Part shown: positions 24,912 through 33,536 of the stretch, piece by piece
Numbering within the stretch: position 1 is the first letter of the stretch
How the letters are laid out: the number at the start of each line of letters is the position of its first letter
DNA from: CAYWKU01 sp964459325
Lineage (GTDB): Bacteria > RBG-13-61-14 > CAYWKU01
DNA: 64,000 nucleotides
NCBI GenBank assembly: GCA_964459325.1
Contig: CAYWKU010000015.1
Span: forward strand, 1 to 64,000
Direction of reading: 5' to 3'
The notes under the pieces: generated by a model
Seen by the model: only the letters and a program-made list of their open reading frames with translations
Database searches by the model: none
Told to the model about the DNA's origin: nothing
Program-made: the position numbers and the translations under genes

Positions 24912-26519
24912 ATGAATGCGGTGAGGGCGACGGCATGGGCGGCGGCGATTTGCCTTGTATTTCAGTTAGTTGCTAAGGCGGAGTCATCGGAGATTTCTTC
25001 GGTGGAAGTCTATGCGGGCAGGGCGGAGGTTACCCGCAAAGCCGGGCTGGCGGTAATTTCCGGTAGAAAAATACTCGATTTCTGCGGCCTGCCCGCTTCG
25101 TTGAACGATTCCTCGGTTCAGGTATGGGGCGAAGGGTCGGCGGAGGTGACCCTGGAAGGGGTTACCGTCGGCGCCGAGCCGGCTCCGGAGGTTCCGGAAG
25201 GCGAAGTCGCCGAGCTCCGGGAAAAGCTGGATAAGCTCGAAGACGAGCGGAAGGTGCTCAATGAGAAAAAGAAATCCGCTGAGAAAAGAATAAAGATGCT
25301 CGGAGAATTGAAGCCCGAGGTCCCGTCCTCCAAGGAGAGCATTGAACTTGCCGGGCCGGGTTCAATCGAAGACATATCGAAAACGATGTCCGAAGGGTTG
25401 CGCGGGGCCTACATGGAAAAGAGAGGCCTGGAAAGAAAAATCGCCGACCTCGACCGCCGGATAGATGCTCTGAAACGGGAGTTGAACAGAATTCAAAACC
25501 CCTCCGGTGGTCGCACCAAGTGCGTGTCGGTCAACATCTCCATAGCCCGGGCGGGGGATATGGAGTTGAATTTTTCATACCTGGTCCCCGGCGCCGGATG
25601 GCGGCCGCTTTATGATATCCGCGCTCTTGCCGACGAAGGCGAGGTGGAGATTACCGGTTACGCTCAAATAGTCCAGCGCACGGGGGAAGATTGGGAGGAT
25701 GTCAAGCTATCGGTGAGCACCGCCCGACCACAAATCGGAGGAACGCCTCCCGAGTTTAGACCGGTTTACCTCGCATTTGTTGAACTTGCGCGGGATAAGC
25801 CAAGGCGGGCCATGAGAGCCGAGGAAGAGCTCGCGGAAAAAGCCGCGCCGGCTCCCGCCGAGAAGAAAGCGGAGGCCCAACTGGCGACCGCGGACGTCCG
25901 GACCGCCGGAACGGCGGTGGCTTTCGAGATAAAGCAGGAGAAAACCATCCCCTCCGACGGGGAGCCTCACAAAGTTCCCATTTCCGTTGAAAGCCTGGAA
26001 GCCGATTTTGTGCGCTCCGCGTGGCCGGAAGTGAGGCAATTGGCATACCTGAGGACCAAAGTTAAAAATACCACGGGGCATCCTTTCGTCGGCGGAAAGG
26101 CCAACGTGTTTATGGGGCCAAGCTTCGTGGGTACCACCAATATCGATAACTGGGCGGATACGGAGAAGAAAACCATCAGCCTTGGGGTGGACAAGGGGGT
26201 AAGGGTGGAGCGCAAGCTGGCCGACAAGCTGGAGAAGGAATTTTTCTCCACGATTACAACTACTTATAAGTATGAGATAGAAGTGAAAAACTTTAAGGAC
26301 AAGGCCGTTGAAATGGAACTCTTTGACCGGATTCCGGTATCCCGCCATGAAGACATCGAGGTGAAGCTCAAGAGCATGGTTCCGAAACCAACCGAAAAAC
26401 AAGAGGACGGCATAGTTAAGTGGGAGATGAATCTCGGGCCCGGAAAAAGCGAAAAGATTGTCTTTTCCTACGAGATAAGCTACCCCGACGATGCCCGGAT
26501 TTTCGGGTTGCCCGAATGA
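24912..26519 (+). CDS. DUF4139 (mucoidy inhibitor MuiA-like) protein, paralogue 1
   Basis: The 535-residue protein has a signal peptide (MNAVRATAWAAAICLVFQLV), an N-terminal DUF4140-like beta domain (VEVYAGRAEVTRKAGLAV), a long coiled coil (about residues 85-200) and the C-terminal DUF4139 domain (FSYLVPGAGWRPLYDIRA; IVQRTGEDWEDVKLSVSTA; VPGAGW-type motif; PVSRHEDIEVKL). A low-complexity Ala/Glu/Lys linker splits the DUF4139 region. AGGTGAGG precedes the ATG at 24912. MuiA-type proteins are poorly understood exported proteins. A second paralogue follows after 17 bp. Confidence 0.9.
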   Translation: MNAVRATAWAAAICLVFQLVAKAESSEISSVEVYAGRAEVTRKAGLAVISGRKILDFCGLPASLNDSSVQVWGEGSAEVTLEGVTVGAEPAPEVPEGEVAELREKLDKLEDERKVLNEKKKSAEKRIKMLGELKPEVPSSKESIELAGPGSIEDISKTMSEGLRGAYMEKRGLERKIADLDRRIDALKRELNRIQNPSGGRTKCVSVNISIARAGDMELNFSYLVPGAGWRPLYDIRALADEGEVEITGYAQIVQRTGEDWEDVKLSVSTARPQIGGTPPEFRPVYLAFVELARDKPRRAMRAEEELAEKAAPAPAEKKAEAQLATADVRTAGTAVAFEIKQEKTIPSDGEPHKVPISVESLEADFVRSAWPEVRQLAYLRTKVKNTTGHPFVGGKANVFMGPSFVGTTNIDNWADTEKKTISLGVDKGVRVERKLADKLEKEFFSTITTTYKYEIEVKNFKDKAVEMELFDRIPVSRHEDIEVKLKSMVPKPTEKQEDGIVKWEMNLGPGKSEKIVFSYEISYPDDARIFGLPE

Positions 26520-26536
26520 TAACGGTGAGGTGAGTT

Positions 26537-28129
26537 ATGGCTAAGAGGCTTTTTATATTGTGTCTTGCGCTGGCGCTTGTGCCGGCGGCGGCGGTAACGG
26601 ATAAAGCCACTGAAACCGCTATAAAAAAGGTTACGGTGTACCCTGACCGGGCGCTTGTAACCCGGCAGGCGAAGTTGAATCTCACTACCGGATTGCGGAC
26701 GGTAACCATTTCCGGGTTGCCGGGAGGGTTGAAGGACGACTCGGTGCGTGCTCGTGGAAAAGGAACTGCAAAGGTCAAGCTACTGGGTTTGAACGTCAGC
26801 CGGAAGCAGCTCTACCGTGCCGATGAAGAACAAATCCGTGAGCTGGAAGAAAAACTGGAAAGCCTCCGGTCTCGAATACAGCGACTGAAGGACGAGCGGG
26901 CAGTGCTGAACGAGGAAACTGAGTACATTGAATCGCTGGCGGATAACTTTGTGAAAGTTTACAACAGGGGGATATTAATGGGTTCTTATTCGCCGGAAAA
27001 GTTGGCGGGCACGGAGAAAATGATAGCCCGAAGACTGGAAGCAATTGCCGAAAGCAGGGTCGAGGCGGGGGCAGAAATCCGCAAGCTTAAAAAGAAAGTA
27101 GAGGCGGTCCGGGAAGAGTTGAACAAGCTCAAACGTCCCGGTCGGAGTGAAAAGAAGGAGCTGGAAGTAGAGCTTCAGTGCCTTTCGGGGGGTGAGTTCA
27201 ACCTGGAATTTACATACGTTATCTCAGGCGCCGGGTGGAAGCCCGTTTACGATGTTCGAGCCGAGCCGGGAAATGAAAAAATCGAGCTGGTTTCCAGGGC
27301 CAGAATCACCCAGCGGACAGGAGAGGAATGGGAAAACGTGCAGTTGGTTCTATCCACGGCATCTCCTCACGTCGGGGGAGAGATGCCCGAGCCGAGGCCG
27401 AGGGTGCTTAATATTGCCGAAGGTAAGGGAAAGCGGGGCTGGGGCGACATGCTGGGAATGGCCAAATTTCAGGCTAAAGCTCCCCGCGTGGACACCGCAG
27501 CGGCTCAGGTGGCGAAAACCGAAACCGCCGCCGAGTACAGAATCGAAAAACCATACACGATTAGTGCTGACGGCAAGCCTCATTTTGTGCCCATCGGGAC
27601 CGATACCTTCGAGGGCGAGTTCAGCTATGCGGCCATCCCCTCCCGAAGCCCCTATGCATACTTGCAGGCGAAGGTCGAGAATACCGCCGATAAGTCCTTC
27701 ACCGGCGGCAGCGCAAGTATTTTCCTGTCCGGAAGGTTCGTTTCCCGGGTTTCCATACCGGATTGGGCCCCGGGGGAGGAAATCGAAATGCCGCTGGGTA
27801 TAGACGAGAACGTTAGCGTCGAGAGGAAGCTTTTGAACAAGAAGACGGAAACTTTCCTCGGGAAAACCACCGTCAGTTACAAGTGGAAGATAAGCGTAGC
27901 GAACAACCTGAATAAAAACACCCTCCTGAAGCTTTACGAGCCGATACCTCAAAGCAGGCACGAGGACATAGAAGTGAAAGTTACTTCGACCGACCCCGAG
28001 CCTTCGGAAACAGAACAAGGAGGGAAGGCCAGGTGGGATATCGAGCTTGATAGGGGAGAAAAACAAGAAATTACGCTTGGTTATAAAATCAAGTACCCTT
28101 CCGATAAAAAGGTGAGGAATCTTCCGTAG
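26537..28129 (+). CDS. DUF4139 (MuiA-like) protein, paralogue 2
   Basis: The 530-residue protein repeats the architecture of the preceding gene: signal peptide (MAKRLFILCLALALVPAAA), DUF4140-like domain (VTVYPDRALVTRQAKL), coiled coil and DUF4139 domain (FTYVISGAGWKPVYDVRA; RITQRTGEEWENVQLVLSTA; PQSRHEDIEVKV). The two share motifs throughout but differ clearly in sequence, so this is an old tandem duplication. Ribosome-binding site GGTGAGG lies before the ATG. The radical SAM gene downstream starts 27 bp after the stop, so a three-gene operon is likely. Confidence 0.9.
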   Translation: MAKRLFILCLALALVPAAAVTDKATETAIKKVTVYPDRALVTRQAKLNLTTGLRTVTISGLPGGLKDDSVRARGKGTAKVKLLGLNVSRKQLYRADEEQIRELEEKLESLRSRIQRLKDERAVLNEETEYIESLADNFVKVYNRGILMGSYSPEKLAGTEKMIARRLEAIAESRVEAGAEIRKLKKKVEAVREELNKLKRPGRSEKKELEVELQCLSGGEFNLEFTYVISGAGWKPVYDVRAEPGNEKIELVSRARITQRTGEEWENVQLVLSTASPHVGGEMPEPRPRVLNIAEGKGKRGWGDMLGMAKFQAKAPRVDTAAAQVAKTETAAEYRIEKPYTISADGKPHFVPIGTDTFEGEFSYAAIPSRSPYAYLQAKVENTADKSFTGGSASIFLSGRFVSRVSIPDWAPGEEIEMPLGIDENVSVERKLLNKKTETFLGKTTVSYKWKISVANNLNKNTLLKLYEPIPQSRHEDIEVKVTSTDPEPSETEQGGKARWDIELDRGEKQEITLGYKIKYPSDKKVRNLP

Positions 28130-28156
28130 GCTTATGCTTACAGAAGGAGGTGCTCC

Positions 28157-29167
28157 ATGAGCGCCAAGGCGGCATGGTGGTATAAAGTTGAAGGTACGGA
28201 TAAGGTTCAATGCGAGCTGTGCCCCCAGTATTGCACCATCAAGCCGGGAAAAAAGGGAATATGCCAAAACAGGGGCAATGAAGGAGGAGAGCTGGTTCCG
28301 TTGATATACGGCAAGGTGGCGGCTCTTAATCTTGACCCCATAGAAAAAAAACCGCTTTATCACTTTTGCCCGGGAACGATGATACTTTCCGTGGGTTTCA
28401 TAGGTTGCAATCTTCACTGTCCCTTTTGCCAGAACTACACCCTGGTGGAAGGTAAGGCGCCAACCGAGGATGTGGATATAGACGAGCTTGTATCGCTGGC
28501 CAAAAAACGGAACTCCATCGGAATAAGCTTCACCTACAACGAGCCGCTGGTTAACTTCGAGTGGGTGCGGGAGTGTTCAATAGCCTTTCACGAGGCGGGT
28601 ATGAAAACCACGGCGGTTACCAACGGTTACCTGAATCCCGGGCCCTTCGAGGAGATTGCGGGACATATGGACGCTTTTAACATTGACTTGAAGTACTCAA
28701 GTGACGAAAACTACAAGAAATATTCCGGGGCCAAAAACGCTCAGGCCGTAAGGGACAACATAAAGCTTGCCTGGGAGCGGAGCCACGTGGAAGTCACCCA
28801 CCTGGTGGTGACCGGAATAAACGACAACGAGGAGTCTTTTACCGAGCTTATCGACCATATAGCTTCCATAGACCCGTCCATACCTTTGCATATCAGTCGC
28901 TATCACCCCATGCACAAGTACCGGGAGCCGTCCACATCGCTGGATTTCATGCAAAAGGCGCATCGGATAGCTAAAGAAAGGCTGAAATACGTTTATCTCG
29001 GCAATGTGGTTACCGAAAACGGAGCAAACTCCTATTGCCCTCATTGCGGGGCAGGGCTTGTTGACCGACAGGGTTACAGCACCCGGGTAACGGGTTTGGA
29101 GGGCTCGCGATGTTCTCAGTGCCGGAATGAGCTTAATTTCGTACACCCGTGCGGCCCCGGCCGATAA
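28157..29167 (+). CDS. AmmeMemoRadiSam-type radical SAM enzyme
   Basis: The 336-residue protein resembles the pyruvate-formate-lyase-activase-like radical SAM member of the AmmeMemoRadiSam trio. An N-terminal Cys-rich region (CELCPQYCTIKPGKKGICQNR) is followed by GFIGCNLHCPFCQNY binding the 4Fe-4S cluster, then SFTYNEPLVNFEW and the C-terminal CPHCGAGLV...CSQC zinc-ribbon pair. AAGGAGG precedes the ATG. The AMMECR1 and Memo partners that name the system are not in this window, so the gene is an orphan here. It probably shares a transcript with the DUF4139 pair. Confidence 0.92.
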   Translation: MSAKAAWWYKVEGTDKVQCELCPQYCTIKPGKKGICQNRGNEGGELVPLIYGKVAALNLDPIEKKPLYHFCPGTMILSVGFIGCNLHCPFCQNYTLVEGKAPTEDVDIDELVSLAKKRNSIGISFTYNEPLVNFEWVRECSIAFHEAGMKTTAVTNGYLNPGPFEEIAGHMDAFNIDLKYSSDENYKKYSGAKNAQAVRDNIKLAWERSHVEVTHLVVTGINDNEESFTELIDHIASIDPSIPLHISRYHPMHKYREPSTSLDFMQKAHRIAKERLKYVYLGNVVTENGANSYCPHCGAGLVDRQGYSTRVTGLEGSRCSQCRNELNFVHPCGPGR

Positions 29168-29220
29168 ACCTGGAAAAGAAAAAAAAGCGCCCCTATGAAA
29201 ATCCTTTGTTAGCTTCCCGC

Positions 29221-29248
29221 TTGACTTTTTATCTTTTTCGTTTAAAAT
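29221..29248 (+). promoter_or_regulatory. Sigma-70-type promoter for pilC
   Basis: TTGACT (29221-29226), a 16-bp spacer and TAAAAT (29243-29248) lie 47 bp before the pilC start and leave room for the AGGAGG ribosome-binding site. Confidence 0.65.
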
Positions 29249-29294
29249 AGTATTTAAGGGTAAGTGTAATTAGTTACACGGCAGGAGGTGTATT

Positions 29295-30503
29295 ATGCCG
29301 AAATTTGCATGGGAGGCCAAGACCAAAGCTGGCCAGAGTTTGAAGGGCGAAATGGAGGCATCCAGCAAGGACGCCGTCATTAATACCCTCGAATCGCGGG
29401 AGTTGATGCCCGGAAAAATAAAGCAACGCGGCAAGGGCATGGACATGGAAATAACCATTCCGGGTCTTACCGACAAGGTTCCCGGAAAAGAACTCAGCGT
29501 CTTCACCAGGCAGTTCGCTACCATGATAGACGCCGGATTGCCCTTGGTGCAATGCCTTGACATTCTTGGAAAAGACCAGACGAATCCGATGATGAAAAAG
29601 GCGCTGGCTCAGGTAAAGGAGGAAGTGGAATCGGGGGCCACTTTCGCGGACGCGCTGAGCAAGCATCCCAAAATATTTGACGAATTGTACGTAAACCTGG
29701 TGGCCGCAGGTGAGGTCGGAGGTATCCTCGATACAATTCTAAACCGACTTGCAGAATACATTGAAAAAGCGGAAAGGCTGGCCAAGCAGATAAAGGGGGC
29801 CATGGTTTACCCGATAGTGGTTCTGACAATCGCCGTCGTCATCGTCGCTATCTTGATGATAAAGGTTATTCCCGTTTTCGCGAAAATGTTCTCGGATATG
29901 GGCCAGAGCCTGCCCGCTTTCACCAAGATGGTCATGAACATGAGCGCATGGACTCAAAGTAACTGGTATGTAATACTGGGTGTTATCGCAGCCCTCATAG
30001 TGGTTTACAAGCTGGTAGCCCGCAATCCCAAGGGCAGGTTCATGCTGGATTCGTCATTCCTGAGGTTGCCGATATTCGGTGACTTGATAAGGAAAACCGC
30101 AGTGGCCCGGTTTACCCGCACCATGGGCACCATGGTCTCCAGCGGAGTGCCCATATTGGATGCCCTGGAAATTACCGCCAAAACCGCCGGTAACAAGGTG
30201 GTGGAACAGGACATCATGCGGGTGCGCAACTCCATCAGTGAAGGAAAAACACTGGCCGAGCCTCTACAACAGAGCAAGGTTTTCCCTTCCATGGTGGTTC
30301 AGATGATTGGAGTCGGGGAGCAGACCGGCGCCATGGACGCAATGTTGCAGAAAATCGCCGATTTCTACGAAGACGAGGTTGACGCGGCGGTGGCGGCGTT
30401 GACTTCGCTGATGGAGCCGCTTCTTATCGTGTTCCTGGGTGTGGTGGTCGGCGGCATCGCTATCGCGATGTACCTGCCGATTTTCTCCATCGCAGCCTTT
30501 TAA
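29295..30503 (+). CDS. pilC: Type IV pilus/type II secretion inner-membrane protein PilC/GspF
   Basis: PilC is the polytopic inner-membrane platform of type IV pili, contacting the assembly ATPase. The 402-residue protein has the family start (FAWEAKTKAGQSLKGEMEA), two T2SSF domains (FTRQFATMIDAGLPLVQCLDIL and FTRTMGTMVSSGVPILDALEIT), each preceding membrane helices, and ends in a final helix (GVVVGGIAIAMYLPIFSIA). A perfect AGGAGG precedes the ATG. Its own promoter and terminator flank it; no other pil genes lie beside it, which is unusual. PilC is preferred to GspF because of the sequence feel and a distant PilW-like gene. Confidence 0.94.
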   Translation: MPKFAWEAKTKAGQSLKGEMEASSKDAVINTLESRELMPGKIKQRGKGMDMEITIPGLTDKVPGKELSVFTRQFATMIDAGLPLVQCLDILGKDQTNPMMKKALAQVKEEVESGATFADALSKHPKIFDELYVNLVAAGEVGGILDTILNRLAEYIEKAERLAKQIKGAMVYPIVVLTIAVVIVAILMIKVIPVFAKMFSDMGQSLPAFTKMVMNMSAWTQSNWYVILGVIAALIVVYKLVARNPKGRFMLDSSFLRLPIFGDLIRKTAVARFTRTMGTMVSSGVPILDALEITAKTAGNKVVEQDIMRVRNSISEGKTLAEPLQQSKVFPSMVVQMIGVGEQTGAMDAMLQKIADFYEDEVDAAVAALTSLMEPLLIVFLGVVVGGIAIAMYLPIFSIAAF

Positions 30504-30530
30504 AACATCACCTTTCATAATCAAGGAAAA

Positions 30531-30562
30531 GGCCGCTACCCTGAGGGGGGGCGGTCTTTTTT
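30531..30562 (+). terminator. Intrinsic terminator after pilC
   Basis: GGCCGC (30531-30536) pairs with GCGGTC (30551-30556) with one G-T pair, followed by seven T. It lies 28 bp after the stop. Confidence 0.75.
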
Positions 30563-30631
30563 CGTCGGGCACTTGATAGCTTCCTGACGGTATTGCAATA
30601 TAGATTGATAAGTTTTCCGAGAGGTGAGCTC

Positions 30632-31183
30632 ATGCTCGTGCGCCAAAAGGGAAAACATCACTACATTCAGGCCGAACAATCGGAGCAGGCCGTCGAGGGA
30701 AACCCGCTCAAGGGCGGGCGCGTACACATACATACTTCCAGCTTTAAAATCGGAGTGGAAGAAGCCTTGAAGGCGCTCGACGGCCCGCCCGCCTGGAGCG
30801 CAAGGCTCAGGCGCATCGAGGAATGGGTCGAGTATACCGTGGCCGAAGCGCGGCAGGCATGGGCGAGAATGGCACTGGATTATTACGGGGAAAACGGCGG
30901 TTTCCGTGAAGCATGGGAGCGATACGCCGAAAACGTGGACTTCAAAAAGATTAATGCCCTGATTGACCGGCATAACAAGTATTTTCCCATCGAAGCGAAC
31001 CTTCCCTGCAACATTAAAACCGGTAAACTTATGTGGGGAGGCAAGCCCTTTAAAAAGATGAATTATTTCACGTCGCAATGGCTGCTGGAAATTTTTCCCC
31101 CGAACCTCGATATGGCTCTTGAATGCGCCCGGTCTATGGGAATAGACAGCGCGGATATGGATTCGATGACGGAATGGGGTTAA
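30632..31183 (+). CDS. Hypothetical protein
   Basis: This 183-residue protein is soluble-looking, rich in Trp, Lys and Glu, with helical central parts (EEALKALDGPPAWSARLRRI; EYTVAEARQAWARMALDYYG) and no signal peptide. The ATG at 30632 is chosen because AGGTGA lies a few bases upstream. I do not recognise a family. It stands alone between the pilC terminator and a convergent small membrane-protein gene, with which it shares 4 bp at the 3' end. Confidence 0.8.
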   Translation: MLVRQKGKHHYIQAEQSEQAVEGNPLKGGRVHIHTSSFKIGVEEALKALDGPPAWSARLRRIEEWVEYTVAEARQAWARMALDYYGENGGFREAWERYAENVDFKKINALIDRHNKYFPIEANLPCNIKTGKLMWGGKPFKKMNYFTSQWLLEIFPPNLDMALECARSMGIDSADMDSMTEWG

Positions 31184-31398
31184 AGCTTGCAAGCGGCCCA
31201 GTAGACGAGGAAAGCTCCCCCCGCAGCCAGCACAAAGCCGAAAATCCTCACTGCCAATGATGGTAAACTTTGCCTGCGCTGTTCAACGCCAAGAACATAA
31301 AAGCCGTAGCTGCTCAGAGTTTCAGGAAAAATGAGAAAGAAAAGACCCACGCCCAAAAGAAGAAGAGCCGTAACCCATATTTCAAGGTAACTGAGCAT
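31180..31398 (-). CDS. Small two-helix membrane protein
   Basis: A 72-residue protein with two hydrophobic segments (VTALLLLGVGLFFLIF and IFGFVLAAGGAFLVYWAA) around a short polar loop. It is transcribed in line with the large membrane sulfatase-fold gene, whose stop lies 2 bp before this start, and overlaps the convergent upstream gene by 4 bp. The tight spacing supports a real gene. Function is unknown. Confidence 0.65.
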   Translation of the reverse strand: MLSYLEIWVTALLLLGVGLFFLIFPETLSSYGFYVLGVEQRRQSLPSLAVRIFGFVLAAGGAFLVYWAACKL

Positions 31399-31400
31399 TG

Positions 31401-33533
31401 TTACTTGATATAGCCCAGAGCTTTAAGCCGCCTGAGCTCCTCTGGGCTAAGTTTATCGGTTTTTTGGTTTTTTTTGAACTCCGGCACGGTTTTTTTGAAC
31501 TTTTCCAGTAGTTGTATACCACGAGAATAGGTTTTTTGCCTGCTTTCGGTCAGATTTTCCGATTCGGCGGGGTCTTCTTTCAGGTCATACATCTCCTCCC
31601 GACCACTGGTGGAAGAAATCAGTATGTACTTACCAAAATATACCGCTTGTTTCAGGTGAGGCATTTCATCCAGTGCCCAATGGTGTCCCGAGCTTTGAAA
31701 AAATTGGGGGTACAGCTCCGCAACGGCGTCCCACCTGAAGCCGGGGGGCTTCGACCCGATGCCGGTGTAATTCAGGAGCAGGTGAAAAAGTTCCCGGTTT
31801 TCCACGATTTCTCTGTTGGTACCTGAGGGGTGGGAGCCGGGATACTTTATAACCAACGGTATCTCCAAGACTTCCGAATACAGGGCCTTGCCGTGTCCGA
31901 GAAGATTATGTTCTCCCATGAATTCCCCGTGGTCTGAGGTAACTATTATTATTGAATTATCATATAAACCCGTTTTGCGCATTTTTTTTATGAAGAGATT
32001 GAATTGCCTGTTAAGATAAATCAGCTCGGAATCGTACTGGGAGGTAAGATGCTCACGCTCAGCGGAAGATATATTTCTATTCTCCAGGATTGTGCGTATC
32101 CATATATTCAAGGGAGTTTCACCGGCCAGCTTCCTTTGGAAGCTGGGAAAACGGTGGATAATTTCGTTGGGAGGCAGATATGGCCCATGAGTGTCCATGT
32201 AGTTGAGGAACAGAAAAAACGGGCGGTTTTTGTCTCTGGAAGCAAGCCATCTCAGGGCAATCCTGTTCACTTGCCCGGCGAGCATGGTCGGCTTCAGGTG
32301 GCGGAAGTACCAATCAACTGGCAGAACGTTCCTCATGACACGATTGCACCATTCGCATTTCGACATGGACATGGAGGCCGGGTTGACGCGGTCATCGAAG
32401 TATTGAAATCCCTGTTGCATGTTGACGGCCCGCCCGGCGGCAAAGAAGTTGGCCGAAACCCCGGCGCATTGGTAACCGTTCTGGGCGAGCTTTTCGGCCA
32501 GCGTGACGAAATCGTCGCCGAGCGGGCGGTAATCCCGGGATTCGGCGGTCATGACGGGCAGAAGTATGTAGTGTGCACCATGAGTCCTTGGGTACAAACC
32601 TGTAAACATGGAAGCGTGAGAGGGAAGGGTCCAGGGCGATACGGCAAGCGCTTTTTTATAAACAACCGCTTCTTCGGCGAATTTTTCCAGATTCGGCGTG
32701 GTAGGGCGGTCGTAACCGTATAGCGAAAGATGGTCCCGCCGGACAGTATCCCACACGATAAGGATTATGTTGGGGGCGTCTCTTGGAGGGTGGGTCGTCG
32801 CAGCTTCGGTTCGTTGAAAAAAGTCCTCGTTTAATTCGAGGTTGTCGCCGGTTGCCAACAGCCCCCCGGCCACGAATATCACCATAACCGCTGCCGCCCA
32901 CGATGTTGCCGTTCCTGCTTTCCGAGTTGTGGTGATTACCCGGTAAGCAATCCCGGCCAGCAGTATCAGAAACAGGGCCGAGGCGGGAAGAAAGTAAAAT
33001 CCGGGCAGAAAAAACTCCTCCGGCCCCAGAAACAGCCATGCCACGATGGTAACGATGAGCAATGCTGTAAAAAAGCCCCTCTCGAGCCCATTATATTGAC
33101 CCTTTAGCGAGCGCACGAAAGCTGTTAATGCAAGACAGAAAGCAACAAAAGCGACAACAAAAGCGGGCGCTACCTGGAAAAACTCGTAGTCTCCTGCCGC
33201 CTTCAAAAGAATATTGGCAGCCGCCGCAATGGCATAAGCTGAACAAACCAACAAAACCCCCTTGAATAGAAAAGAGCGAAAGGGCAGGCGGGCAAGGCAT
33301 TCGCCTGATAAACTTCCCACCAGAAGCAAAGCGAAACTCGGCACAATATACGTGACGGCAAAATATATGGAAGGAAGAGGTTCGATGCCGAAAAGGCTTA
33401 TTATCTGATGGATTAACGTAAGCGCCGCCCCGGGGATGAGGCAGAAAATTATCGTCCGCACCAGGAATTTTATTGCTGAAACCGCTTTGTCGGCGGATGT
33501 GTTTGTCATGGTTGAATTTTTTCCGGAGCTCAT
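31401..33533 (-). CDS. Membrane-anchored sulfatase/phosphoethanolamine-transferase-fold protein
   Basis: The 710-residue protein has about seven N-terminal membrane helices (residues 20-225) and a large C-terminal alkaline-phosphatase-superfamily domain: NIILIVWDTVRRDHLSLYGY (metal-binding Asp), SPWTLPSHASMFTG (nucleophile region), NYMDTHGPYLPP and IIIVTSDHGEFMGEHNLLGHG (metal ligands Asp-His and His). The nucleophile position is Thr (TLPSH) rather than the Cys of CxPSR in true sulfatases, so formylglycine chemistry is not expected; phospho-transfer or phosphodiester cleavage in the envelope is more likely. The start may instead be ATG 33509. It is followed by the small membrane protein. Confidence 0.9.
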   Translation of the reverse strand: MSSGKNSTMTNTSADKAVSAIKFLVRTIIFCLIPGAALTLIHQIISLFGIEPLPSIYFAVTYIVPSFALLLVGSLSGECLARLPFRSFLFKGVLLVCSAYAIAAAANILLKAAGDYEFFQVAPAFVVAFVAFCLALTAFVRSLKGQYNGLERGFFTALLIVTIVAWLFLGPEEFFLPGFYFLPASALFLILLAGIAYRVITTTRKAGTATSWAAAVMVIFVAGGLLATGDNLELNEDFFQRTEAATTHPPRDAPNIILIVWDTVRRDHLSLYGYDRPTTPNLEKFAEEAVVYKKALAVSPWTLPSHASMFTGLYPRTHGAHYILLPVMTAESRDYRPLGDDFVTLAEKLAQNGYQCAGVSANFFAAGRAVNMQQGFQYFDDRVNPASMSMSKCEWCNRVMRNVLPVDWYFRHLKPTMLAGQVNRIALRWLASRDKNRPFFLFLNYMDTHGPYLPPNEIIHRFPSFQRKLAGETPLNIWIRTILENRNISSAEREHLTSQYDSELIYLNRQFNLFIKKMRKTGLYDNSIIIVTSDHGEFMGEHNLLGHGKALYSEVLEIPLVIKYPGSHPSGTNREIVENRELFHLLLNYTGIGSKPPGFRWDAVAELYPQFFQSSGHHWALDEMPHLKQAVYFGKYILISSTSGREEMYDLKEDPAESENLTESRQKTYSRGIQLLEKFKKTVPEFKKNQKTDKLSPEELRRLKALGYIK

Positions 33534-33536
33534 GCT

